From the IMG/VR virus record IMGVR_UViG_3300027971_000062, positions 1 through 55,007 of that record: 55,007 bases of DNA; one strand, given 5' to 3'. The notes below the pieces were generated by a model. It did no database searches. It saw only the letters and a program-made list of their open reading frames with translations, and had not been told where the DNA came from. Below are positions 38,724 through 46,536 of the stretch, one piece after another; the first letter of the stretch is position 1, and each line of letters begins with the position of its first letter. The DNA comes from a virus. A program made the translations under genes and the position numbers.

Positions 38724-41407
38724 GCGTCATCCGTGATCACCGCGACGTGCCCGGGGTCCACGATCAGCCACTTGCCGTTGACCAGGCCGAGGTTGCCGTC
38801 GTGGATGTCCCCAAAAAACACCCCGTCCTTGTCGAGAACCTTGATCATCCCGCGCATGAGCTCGCGCAGCTCGGGCACCTCCTCGCCCAGGAGCTTGGCC
38901 GCTTCGCGCCAGGCGTCGAGCTTGTCGTGCGCGGGCTTGCCCGCGATCAGCGCATCGTAGGCGCGCTGCGCGGCCTTGTGCTGCTTGGCAATCGCTGCAA
39001 ACGCCTTGGCGCGGTTGCCCTTGCGCGCCTTGATCGCGTCCATCAGGTTTCCGACCTCGTCAGCCGCCTGTCGCCAGAGCAGGTAAATGCCGTGCCCTTT
39101 GTACTTCTCGGGGAGCGTCACGGTCCTCCGGTACTTGACCACGATGGGTGCGCTGATGGTGCTTGCCAGGTCGTGCGCGAACTCGGCCTCGGTGTCGTCG
39201 GTCGTCAGCTTGAGCACAACGTCGGGATCGTAGGTAGGCAGGACGCAGCCGTAGCCACCGCAGCCGTATTCTTTCATTCGCGCGGCGACCTTGCGCCCGC
39301 CCGTTCCCTTGATCGATGCGATCTTGGGGAGCCACTTGGCGGGCACCTCTTCCTGCATGTCTTCGTAGTGCTTGGCGATCACCTTGGTGACCCAGCTACG
39401 GCTCGGGTTTTCCTGCGCTCCCGATCGTTCGTCCTCCTCGATGTCTCCGTAGACGGCGGGTTGCTCGGTCCTCCACACCGGATATCCTGGCGGCGAGACC
39501 GAGTAGAGCGTCCTCTCGGGGGCGTATCCAATTTGCTCTGTGACGATCGCTGACATGGCAACGGGTTCATGTCTCCCCGTATACGCCCCGTCGCCATCGG
39601 CAATCTTTCGCGCCCATGCGATGGCATCCTCGAAGGTCTCGACGTAATCGCCGTCTTGCCCGACTCCGCTATCGGGATCCAGCGCAATCACGGGGTATCC
39701 TACCCACAACTCTCCTTTCTCCGCGCTGGGCTCAAACGGGCCATACTCGTTGCGCGGCGGGTTCGCCTTGATGGTAGCTGTCGGTCGCATCAGCGCACGC
39801 CGCTCGCGCGTCACCATGAGTTGATCGTCCATCCACGGCTCGTATGCGGTCCCGACAACGTGACTCGGGACGATGTAGGCGTCGATGAACGCATCGCCAG
39901 CCGCCAACGGGCTCGGCACAGGCAGCGAGATCGGCGCAGGTAGCGACGGGATCGGAGCCTGAGCCTCCGCGAACGCGCGCTGGGCCTCGGCCTCCTCGGC
40001 CTCTGCCAGGCGAGCGTAGTGCTCCTCGAGCTCGTCCTCGTGCTGCTGGGCGTAGCGTTTCGCCTCGTCCGCAGCGAGGTTTTCCTCGTAGACGTAGGCG
40101 GGAAGCCTGAACCTCGCGTCTGCCTCGCGAGCTGGGCTGGTGTCGTTGAGGGCCTCGAGGTCGATGCGCTCGACGCAGTACGGCTTGCCCGCGGGCATCG
40201 CATACCAGACAGCGTCCGCGATCGTGCGAGCGGCGCGATCGCCGGTCAGGCTGTACTTGTGGTTGATCGCGTCGAACTCGGACGCGCCGACCTGATAGTC
40301 CACGCCTCCGTAGTTCTGGATGAGCTCTTGATTCTCGTCAAGGAACCGCTTGAGCGCATCGCTGCGCGATGGATAGCAGAGCTGGTCCTTGGGGACCGGA
40401 CGGTTCCACCATCCAGCGGGAGGCTTCGGCAGGACCGAGGGCCGAGAAGCGCGAGGCTCACGCTTGGGCAGCTTGACGAGGAGGCGACCGGATTCCTCGC
40501 CCTTGAGCTCCTCGGCGTCGAGGCCGATCAGTCGCAGCGACTTGATGATCGTGGCAGCGTCTGCCAGCGGCGCAACCTTCGCGACGAACTTCCCTCCGCG
40601 CGCCGGGGTCAGGTCGATTGTGCCGAGGCCAGGCTCGCTCACCGCGGATTCGACCTTGGCGACCTCGGCAGAGGTCAGGTCGATGCGCTTGCGCGCGGGG
40701 TTCCCCGTTGCCAGAGGACCGTCTCCCAGCGCGGCGTCCTGTAGCCCGCGGTACTCCTGGCGCGCGGCCCGATACGCCGTGAGCTCGCGCGGGAACAGGC
40801 TGCTCTCGAGCAGCGTCATCCCTCCGCGGCTGCGATCTTTCACGTCGCCACCGCGGCTGACAGTCAGGAACCCGCCGGTCCTGCGGATGTAGACGCGCGC
40901 CCCCACCCCTGGCTTGCCCCAAGCCTTCGCCTCGACGCCGTGCTTGTTCATGGTCGTCGCCAGCAGGTTGGCGAACGTCATGGCCTGGTCGAAGTCATTT
41001 GAGGACGGGTTGGCGCGCTGCTCGTCGCGCGCCAGGATGACCGCGACCGTGCTCTCGTCCCGCAGGCCGGAACGCAAAGGTCCGTACTTGACCGTCGCGG
41101 TGTAGGGCGCCTCTTCGGCCAGCGTGGTGAGGTCGAGGCCAGCCTCGTGCAGGACGACCACGACCTCGGGCTGATCGTGCATCTCGCCAATCGCCTGGCG
41201 CCCACCGTACTCGTCGAACAGGATCACGTCGGCCACGAGATCGAACCCGACGACCTCGGAGCCATGAACGACGCGCACGCTCGGCGTGCCAGCGCGAACC
41301 ACCCTGGTCAGGGCATCGTCGAGCGCCGCCTCAAACGAGGCGTGCTCGGGGACCAAGTCGCCATCTCCCTCGTCAACGTAGAAGGCAAGATCCTCTGCAT
41401 CGATCAT
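38720..41407 (-). CDS. 895-aa multidomain NP-motif protein with C-terminal kinase-like domain
   Basis: Four Asn-Pro motifs near domain borders divide the protein: RANPSS (133), TGNPARK (236), IKANPPR (549) and QENPSR (667). Segment 1 (1-130) and segment 2 (135-235) are mixed folds. Segment 3 (240-545) ends with a charged helix and proline linker. Segment 4 (552-665) is beta-rich. Segment 5 (about 690-895) looks like a protein or small-molecule kinase: G-rich loop GCGGYGCVLPT (714-725), VLKLT (Lys), GDIHDGNLG (catalytic loop, D-x-H-D-G-N) and IVDPGH (DFG-like). TAGGAT six bases before the ATG suggests leaderless transcription. Possible virion-delivered effector or processed structural polyprotein. 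Confidence 0.8.
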   Translation of the reverse strand: MIDAEDLAFYVDEGDGDLVPEHASFEAALDDALTRVVRAGTPSVRVVHGSEVVGFDLVADVILFDEYGGRQAIGEMHDQPEVVVVLHEAGLDLTTLAEEAPYTATVKYGPLRSGLRDESTVAVILARDEQRANPSSNDFDQAMTFANLLATTMNKHGVEAKAWGKPGVGARVYIRRTGGFLTVSRGGDVKDRSRGGMTLLESSLFPRELTAYRAARQEYRGLQDAALGDGPLATGNPARKRIDLTSAEVAKVESAVSEPGLGTIDLTPARGGKFVAKVAPLADAATIIKSLRLIGLDAEELKGEESGRLLVKLPKREPRASRPSVLPKPPAGWWNRPVPKDQLCYPSRSDALKRFLDENQELIQNYGGVDYQVGASEFDAINHKYSLTGDRAARTIADAVWYAMPAGKPYCVERIDLEALNDTSPAREADARFRLPAYVYEENLAADEAKRYAQQHEDELEEHYARLAEAEEAEAQRAFAEAQAPIPSLPAPISLPVPSPLAAGDAFIDAYIVPSHVVGTAYEPWMDDQLMVTRERRALMRPTATIKANPPRNEYGPFEPSAEKGELWVGYPVIALDPDSGVGQDGDYVETFEDAIAWARKIADGDGAYTGRHEPVAMSAIVTEQIGYAPERTLYSVSPPGYPVWRTEQPAVYGDIEEDERSGAQENPSRSWVTKVIAKHYEDMQEEVPAKWLPKIASIKGTGGRKVAARMKEYGCGGYGCVLPTYDPDVVLKLTTDDTEAEFAHDLASTISAPIVVKYRRTVTLPEKYKGHGIYLLWRQAADEVGNLMDAIKARKGNRAKAFAAIAKQHKAAQRAYDALIAGKPAHDKLDAWREAAKLLGEEVPELRELMRGMIKVLDKDGVFFGDIHDGNLGLVNGKWLIVDPGHVAVITDDA

Positions 41408-41413
41408 CCGGCA

Positions 41414-41463
41414 ATCCTACACGAACCTCGGGACTGGACGGGAGTGCTGTGGTTTCGTAGTGT
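41414..41463. promoter_or_regulatory. Back-to-back leaderless promoters between kinase-like and phosphatase operons
   Basis: In a 62-base gap, TAGGAT (41414-41419, minus strand) lies six bases before the ATG of the kinase-like gene, and TAGTGT (41458-41463, plus strand) lies six bases before ATG 41470. Neither gene has a Shine-Dalgarno sequence. Confidence 0.55.
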
Positions 41464-41469
41464 TGGCCC

Positions 41470-41757
41470 ATGAACCTTGGACATGGGATCCGCAACGGCT
41501 ACGAGGACATCGAGGACATTGCGGATCCAGACGGGGTCGTCGCCGTGATCTCTCGGCGTCGTTCCAACGGCACGCTCTCGGTCGCGGTCTTCAAGGTCTT
41601 TGAGCGAGACGGCGTTCGCGAGAAGACCAACTTCTTCAACAGCCGTCACTTCCCGGCGGTTCGGCGTGTGCTTGAGATAGCCGAGCGGCGCGTGGCGGCG
41701 CTCGAGGCTGACGCCGCGCCCACGGCAGAGCGGTCGTCGAAGGCTCGCGCGCGATGA
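41470..41757 (+). CDS. Small protein upstream of and coupled to the phosphatase
   Basis: 95 aa. Mixed fold with DGVVAVISRRRSNGTLSVAV and a helical, basic C-terminus (EIAERRVAALEADAAPTAER). The stop overlaps the phosphatase start (ATGA). No family recognised; a partner of the phosphatase by coupling. Confidence 0.6.
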   Translation: MNLGHGIRNGYEDIEDIADPDGVVAVISRRRSNGTLSVAVFKVFERDGVREKTNFFNSRHFPAVRRVLEIAERRVAALEADAAPTAERSSKARAR

Positions 41758-42326
41758 GTCGATGCCTCGCCTCGGACTGCGAGCAGCCCGCGAGCGAGGC
41801 AGGATTCTGCGTCACGCACGCCCAGGCACCAGCCGGGCAGCGCGGCGGGTGGGTGTCGGCGGCGCGGCGGAAGCCCTACGATGCCACGCCGGTCTCACCG
41901 CGGCTGTGGGTCGGGTCCGCGCCTCCCCTCGAGCGCGACCTCCCGACCGTGGACATCCTGGTCCTATGCGCCGCGGAGGTGCAGCCAGAGCGCATGGCGT
42001 TTCACGGTCAGGTTCTCCGCTGCCCGATCTCAGACGCTGCCCTGACGCCGGCCCAACTTGAGCTCGTCCTGAAGACCTCGGTCGCGGTCGCCAAGGCCAT
42101 CGTCGAGGGTAAGCGCGTCCTGGTGACGTGCGCCAAGGGACGGAACCGTTCCGCCCTGGTCGTCGCCTTCGCGCTGCATCAACTCACGACGATGGACGGT
42201 CGGCAGATCGTCGCCCACATCCGCAAGCAGCGTGGCGAGGCGTCGCTGCGAAACCGATGGTTCGTCGCGAAGATCCTTGAGATCGTGGGCGACGGACGCC
42301 CCAAGGTGCGACGCAAGCCGAGCTAG
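41754..42326 (+). CDS. Dual-specificity / tyrosine phosphatase with N-terminal zinc knuckle
   Basis: 190 aa. CLASDCEQPASEAGFCVTH (C4, C9, C19, H22) is a short zinc-knuckle-like module also seen in the J-domain protein at 45057. The phosphatase domain starts at LWVGSAPPLE; the P-loop VTCAKGRNRSA has C126 and R132 in the CX5R(S) arrangement, with a general-acid Asp candidate in CPISDAAL (D94). It is divergent from the kinase-like gene, hinting at a kinase/phosphatase pair acting on host or viral proteins. Confidence 0.8.
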   Translation: MSRCLASDCEQPASEAGFCVTHAQAPAGQRGGWVSAARRKPYDATPVSPRLWVGSAPPLERDLPTVDILVLCAAEVQPERMAFHGQVLRCPISDAALTPAQLELVLKTSVAVAKAIVEGKRVLVTCAKGRNRSALVVAFALHQLTTMDGRQIVAHIRKQRGEASLRNRWFVAKILEIVGDGRPKVRRKPS

Positions 42327-43909
42327 AACGGCTGCGTCAGGTGATGGATGATCGGCTCATGCCGTGGCGTCACGGCTGAGATCAACACGACGTTCTTGTC
42401 GTCGGGGTTCGGCTCGTATGCCGACTCCTTCGCGCCCTTGATGTAGATCGGCGTGACGAACGACAGCCTCTTGAGCTCGCCGCCCGCGCCGCGCCGCATC
42501 ATCATCTCCACCTGCTCGCCGCCGATGTCCATCAGCTCGTAGTCGGTCTCGGCGCCGCTGCGCTTGCCGCTGGGGAGCTTCCAGCGCAGCCCGACGCAGA
42601 CCCTGCCGGGATCGTTCGGACGAGCGTCGCTCAGGTCACCGTCAACGACCTTCATCACGTTGCCGCCGATCTTGAACGTCTTGGGCAGCGGGATCTGCTC
42701 CTGCGCCTTCTCGCCCTTCTTGAGCAGCGTCTGCCAGGTGCCGTCGTCTTTCTTGTACGCCATGAACACGACGGCCAGGCGTGAGTTGTAACGCTCGATC
42801 TCCTCGATCGCGTACTGCTCGTTCACGTCGGTGCCACTGAGCGAGAAGGTGAGGTCGTAGTTGTCCGGGAACTCGTGTCGCTTGCCATCGTGCATCCACG
42901 GAGCGCGACGACCCGGCACCTTGGTGTAGTCGTAGAACTGCAAGGGCTTGCCGTTCTCGCCCGACTTGCCCCGATAGTGATCAAAGAACCACGGAGCCAC
43001 GCGCTCCCACGGAATGTCCGACAGGACGTTCAGCCGGAACATCGGCGTGACTTCCTGCTTTGGATTGGGACGACGATAGAAGGTGCAGTCAACCATCCAC
43101 TTGTCGATCGACTCCATCAGCACGCGCATGAATGCGGTGGGCTGACCCAGGAGCGCGTGCGCTTGCGCGACCTTGCGATAGGTGTTGTACCGCTCGCTCG
43201 CGTTCTGGCCGGCGAAGATCAGGCACGAGTCACGGCACTCCTTGGAGCTGCCCTGGCACCAAGTGAACTTGGGGCCGATGCGCTGAGGCAGGCCAATCGC
43301 CGGATTCTTCCAGCGTTCCGCCATCCTGGCACCCTCAACGACCATCGCAGCCGTCGCCTCTTCAAACATTTTCGGCGTGTACGGGATCTTTTTGTCGTGC
43401 GCGCGACGCTTGATCTGCTCCTCCGACACGTCGAAGATGCGCTCGTAGGGGCCACGCCTCTGAGCCGCGAGCTTGGCGTGCGCCGCGGGGACCAGCGTGA
43501 CGCCCATGACCTCGACGGGCCTGTCCACGTCCTGGCTCGGCTTGAGCGTCTTGTAGTTCTGGCCGATCCAGGCGTCGGCCATGCCGATTGCGGTCTTGTA
43601 CTTGGTGACGATCTCGCCTCCTCTTTCCATGCCCGCGAAGTACGGCAGCAGGAGCTCGTGAGCCGTCTTGAGCGTCATGTTCATCACCGATGCCGCGGAG
43701 ATCGGAGACAACTGCGCGCTCGAGTAGGCAAGCTCGGCCATCTCCTCGGCAGTCGGCGCGTCCTCGGGGTTCGCCTCGGGCTCGTCGATCACCTGGACCG
43801 CGACCGGCCCACCGACCTTGCGCTGCACGAGGGCGAGCGCGCTCTCGGCGTCCTCCTCGAGGCCGAGGATCTTTCCGTCTGGTGAGATTGCAGCGTAGTA
43901 CGGCTTCAT
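42323..43909 (-). CDS. GP88/DUF7227-like phage protein (528 aa)
   Basis: The central block FTWCQGSSKECRDSCLIFAG (three Cys, probable metal site), FMRVLMESIDKW, MFRLNVLSDIPWE, QFYDYTKVPGR, YDLTFSLSG and VVDGDLSDARPNDPGRVCVG matches a phage family related to mycobacteriophage gene product 88, of unknown function. The N-terminal ~190 residues (EANPEDAPTAEEMAELAYSS) are extra and carry NP motifs, as does the C-terminus (YEPNPDDKNV). The ATG follows AAGAGGT at the end of the upstream gene. The 3' end overlaps the convergent phosphatase. Confidence 0.7.
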   Translation of the reverse strand: MKPYYAAISPDGKILGLEEDAESALALVQRKVGGPVAVQVIDEPEANPEDAPTAEEMAELAYSSAQLSPISAASVMNMTLKTAHELLLPYFAGMERGGEIVTKYKTAIGMADAWIGQNYKTLKPSQDVDRPVEVMGVTLVPAAHAKLAAQRRGPYERIFDVSEEQIKRRAHDKKIPYTPKMFEEATAAMVVEGARMAERWKNPAIGLPQRIGPKFTWCQGSSKECRDSCLIFAGQNASERYNTYRKVAQAHALLGQPTAFMRVLMESIDKWMVDCTFYRRPNPKQEVTPMFRLNVLSDIPWERVAPWFFDHYRGKSGENGKPLQFYDYTKVPGRRAPWMHDGKRHEFPDNYDLTFSLSGTDVNEQYAIEEIERYNSRLAVVFMAYKKDDGTWQTLLKKGEKAQEQIPLPKTFKIGGNVMKVVDGDLSDARPNDPGRVCVGLRWKLPSGKRSGAETDYELMDIGGEQVEMMMRRGAGGELKRLSFVTPIYIKGAKESAYEPNPDDKNVVLISAVTPRHEPIIHHLTQPF

Positions 43910-43911
43910 GA

Positions 43912-44376
43912 CTACCTCTTGGCGACGAGCAGGCCGAGCAGGCCGGTGATCTGCTCCTGCCAGGGGATCGGAGCGATGAAGACCTTGATCCGGCTGATCG
44001 AGGTCGCGGCGACGAACAGGCGGTTGCCCTTCGCCACGTCGAACGAGAGCGGCACGCCGGTCTCGAGCTTGGCGCCCTTTCCCGACAGGACCGGGGCGAG
44101 CTGCTGCGAGCGCGAGACCGCGACGGGGCCAGCGGTCTCGAGCGTGAGCGTCACGCGCGCGAACTGACGGTCACCGTTGTAGAGGACCACGAACCGCCCA
44201 TCGAGGACGGGCTTGGCGAAGAACGTGTAGAGCTCGGTCGAGAGCTCCGCACCCGTCAGCGAGGGCGAGGGTGCCTGGACGCTGCCCTGGGTGTTGTTGG
44301 TGGACACGTTCGGGCCGAGCTTGGACAGGCCAGGCGCGGGCTTGATGCTCACCGGCTGCGCGTACAGGTTCTTCAT
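43912..44376 (-). CDS. Beta-rich protein, virion candidate
   Basis: 154 aa from ATG 44376 with AGAGGAG upstream; ATGA overlap with the transglycosylase stop. Strand-rich (FVVLYNGDRQFARVTLTLET, RLFVAATSISRIKVFIAPIP), ending LLGLLVAKR. Similar in style to decoration or cement proteins. No family recognised. Confidence 0.65.
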   Translation of the reverse strand: MKNLYAQPVSIKPAPGLSKLGPNVSTNNTQGSVQAPSPSLTGAELSTELYTFFAKPVLDGRFVVLYNGDRQFARVTLTLETAGPVAVSRSQQLAPVLSGKGAKLETGVPLSFDVAKGNRLFVAATSISRIKVFIAPIPWQEQITGLLGLLVAKR

Positions 44377-45047
44377 CACGATCTCCTCTTGAAGTAAACC
44401 ATCGATCCTAGCGTTATGGCGCCCGCGATAGCGAGGGCCGCGAGCAGACTGCCGCCGCTTGCGCCTCTGCCGCCCCCGGCTCCGTACCCGCCGACCCACT
44501 CGGCGTTGTCGAGCCAACTCTTGGGGGTGTTGCCGCCGGCCTCGGCGCGTTGCCGGAACTCAGCCCAGGTCTTCGCACCAGGCGCGTACTGCCTCACGCG
44601 AGCCGGCGCGACGTGAACCATCTTGACCATACGCCAGAAGTCCGCGCTGGTCTCGGGCCAGTCAACGTACTTCCGCGCGTAGGCGCGCGTGACGTTGACG
44701 TAGCGCAGTCCAGAGGCTACCTGCTCCTCGGCCTCGGCCTCGGTAAGCGGCCTGGATGCGCGCTGGGACGAGCCAACGCACGCAACGCGCAGGGCTTCTT
44801 CGCTGGTCAGTCCTTCGCGCGTGTTGTGCGGCGGCATAAGCTGGAAGATCCCGCTCTCGCGCAGTGTCGTGTACGAGCACGGATTGCCGTTGCTCTCCTT
44901 CTGGATATAGGCGAGCAGGAACGGGATCGGAATGGTCCCGGCGTGCTTCTCAAGCAGCGGGAGCCAGCGCATGACCGAGGCGGGAAACTCGGCCTCAAAA
45001 GCGGCGCCGAGTGCGGCGCGATGGGGGCGGTAGGGCGAGATCCTCAC
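44376..45047 (-). CDS. Membrane-anchored lytic transglycosylase
   Basis: 223 aa from a GTG at 45047. IPFLLAYIQKESNGNPCSYT (catalytic Glu E51), ESGIFQLMPP and a later GLRYVNVTRAYARKY are the SLT pattern. A Gly-rich linker leads to a C-terminal helix (LLAALAIAGAITLGSMVYF) and KRRS. Together with the M23 enzyme at 8183 this is a second peptidoglycan hydrolase with a tail anchor, as in membrane-containing phages such as PRD1. TAGCAT lies six bases before the GTG. Confidence 0.75.
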   Translation of the reverse strand: MRISPYRPHRAALGAAFEAEFPASVMRWLPLLEKHAGTIPIPFLLAYIQKESNGNPCSYTTLRESGIFQLMPPHNTREGLTSEEALRVACVGSSQRASRPLTEAEAEEQVASGLRYVNVTRAYARKYVDWPETSADFWRMVKMVHVAPARVRQYAPGAKTWAEFRQRAEAGGNTPKSWLDNAEWVGGYGAGGGRGASGGSLLAALAIAGAITLGSMVYFKRRS

Positions 45048-45056
45048 GGCCCCATG

Positions 45057-45638
45057 CTACATGGAGGCCAGGAGCTTATCGACCGCAGCGTTGATCTCCT
45101 GCATCCTGGCGACCGATCCGCCCCGGTCGGGATGGTGCTTGCGGGCGAGCTCGCGGTGCCTGGCCTTGACGATCACGACGGTCAGCTTGTCGCCGGGGCC
45201 GAACCCCAGGACCACGCGCGGGTCGGGTCCAGCGGGCGGGGGCGGGGGCGGGGGCTGACGCGGGGGCTGGCGCGGGGTCTGGCGTGGCTGCTGGCGTGGC
45301 TGCTGGCGTGGGGGCTGACGCGACGCTCGCGCTCGAGCTTGGGCCTCGACCTGGGCGCGCAACTCGTCGAACCCCGGGCTCTGGAACATCCCCATCAGGT
45401 CGTCGATGCCGGCGAACACTTGGTTGTCGTTGACGCGCTGCCCGCGCAGCACGCGACCGAGCAGGCCGACGAGCCGCTCGCCGGGGCGCAGCGGTCGCGT
45501 GACCTCGGCCTCGAGCACGAGCCGGTGAGCTGGGCAGAGCGGCGGGTTTCCGTCGCCCTTGCGCCCGCAGCGTCGATCTGACTCGACGTAGGCGCACCGC
45601 GGAGCCTTACGCCGGGAACTTGCGGTCGAGCTCGGCAT
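45057..45638 (-). CDS. J-domain protein with N-terminal zinc knuckle
   Basis: 193 aa from ATG 45638, overlapping the previous gene. CAYVESDRRCGRKGDGNPPL and CPAH give a C-x7-C-x10-C-x2-H knuckle (about residues 14-37). The middle is a QQPRQTPRQPPRQPP linker. The C-terminus (KARHRELARKHHPDRGGSVA) has the HPD motif of a J domain, so it should stimulate a host DnaK-type chaperone. Possibly recruits the chaperone for assembly or replication, as some phage J proteins do. Confidence 0.75.
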   Translation of the reverse strand: MPSSTASSRRKAPRCAYVESDRRCGRKGDGNPPLCPAHRLVLEAEVTRPLRPGERLVGLLGRVLRGQRVNDNQVFAGIDDLMGMFQSPGFDELRAQVEAQARARASRQPPRQQPRQQPRQTPRQPPRQPPPPPPPAGPDPRVVLGFGPGDKLTVVIVKARHRELARKHHPDRGGSVARMQEINAAVDKLLASM

Positions 45639-45888
45639 TGGCGGCGGCGTCGTTCTGGGCGAGGGAGGCGCGCAGGCGATCGATCGCCTCACGGATCGCA
45701 CCGACCTCGAGGTCGCCCTTCCAGCCAGCGTTGAGGGTCTCGACGATCGACGCAATCGCCTGGAGCGCATCCTGGGCGTCTAGGCGTGACAGGCGCGAGA
45801 GGTTTGACTTGGCGATATCGCTGATCGCCCGCAACCCCAGCATCGCGGCGTGCAGCAGCTCGATCGACTTGATCGCGGACAGGTTCAC
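45607..45888 (-). CDS. Small helical protein
   Basis: 93 aa. Helical (LHAAMLGLRAISDIAKSNLS) with NAGWKGDLEVGAIREAIDRL. GGGGGC lies upstream of the ATG, and the gene is coupled to the preceding stop. No membrane segment or motif. Function unknown. Confidence 0.6.
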   Translation of the reverse strand: MNLSAIKSIELLHAAMLGLRAISDIAKSNLSRLSRLDAQDALQAIASIVETLNAGWKGDLEVGAIREAIDRLRASLAQNDAAANAELDRKFPA

Positions 45889-46277
45889 GGTGCCCCCTTG
45901 ATCGCAGCGAGCTCGACCAGCAGCTTGCGCCCGAACTCCTCGGCGGCAACCAAACTCGGACGATCGTCCTGCGTTGCAGCCGTCGCGAGCGCGCGATACA
46001 GCCGCTCAAACTCCGCGACCAGCTTGTCGCGACGCTCGCGGTAGGCGACCAGGCGGATCTCGGCCTCGGCCCTCGAGGACGCGCTCGAGACGATCTGCGC
46101 CTGATGAGCCGCATCCCACGAGACGAACCCGTCGCGAGCCACGTTGGCGCTGACCAGCACGGTGTGGAGCGTGCGCTGGCGCTGATTGCCACTGCACGCA
46201 GTCGGCACGGCGATCAGCCCGATGCAGATCGCAAACGTCGTCAGGTACAGCGTCAGGGTTGCCTGGATCGGCCTCAC
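45885..46277 (-). CDS. Membrane/lipoprotein-like coiled-coil protein, spanin candidate
   Basis: 130 aa from a GTG overlapping the holin-candidate stop. One N-terminal hydrophobic segment (TLYLTTFAICIGLIAVPTAC) ends in a Cys that could be a lipidation site, though the lipobox is imperfect. The rest is a long charged helix (RAEAEIRLVAYRERRDKLVA). This is the build of a Rz-type inner-membrane spanin, and its place after a holin-like gene supports that. Confidence 0.6.
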   Translation of the reverse strand: MRPIQATLTLYLTTFAICIGLIAVPTACSGNQRQRTLHTVLVSANVARDGFVSWDAAHQAQIVSSASSRAEAEIRLVAYRERRDKLVAEFERLYRALATAATQDDRPSLVAAEEFGRKLLVELAAIKGAP

Positions 46278-46519
46278 GGCGCGGCGTCTCCCTTCGCGTC
46301 CTCGACCGGGGACGCCGAGCCCGCGGGCTTGCCCTTGAGGATCTCCACCGCGCCCGTGACCGTCTTCCCCGCGGCATACGCGACGAAAATGCCGGTGACG
46401 AACGTCTGCCACTCGGCCACGGGCATCGAGCCCAGGCCGGTTAGGACGCTCGCGGCGATGATGATTAGGACAGCGAGCAGTCCGCGCTCGCTCCTCCACA
46501 GGTCGGTCAGTGCTCCCAT
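46274..46519 (-). CDS. Holin candidate
   Basis: 81 aa with two hydrophobic helices (LLAVLIIIAASVLTGLGSMP and FVTGIFVAYAAGKTVTGAVE) joined by a short turn and followed by a charged tail. Size and topology match class II holins. TGGTAGGCT (extended -10) ends six bases before the ATG. Next gene is spanin-like and a transglycosylase lies 1.2 kb downstream, so this looks like a lysis group. Confidence 0.65.
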   Translation of the reverse strand: MGALTDLWRSERGLLAVLIIIAASVLTGLGSMPVAEWQTFVTGIFVAYAAGKTVTGAVEILKGKPAGSASPVEDAKGDAAP

Positions 46520-46536
46520 GCCGGGAGCCTACCACG

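Noticed and set aside
42875-43885. 336-codon plus-strand frame opposite the GP88-like gene
   Set aside because: No motif; the opposite strand carries the recognisable Cys block and YDYTKV pattern.
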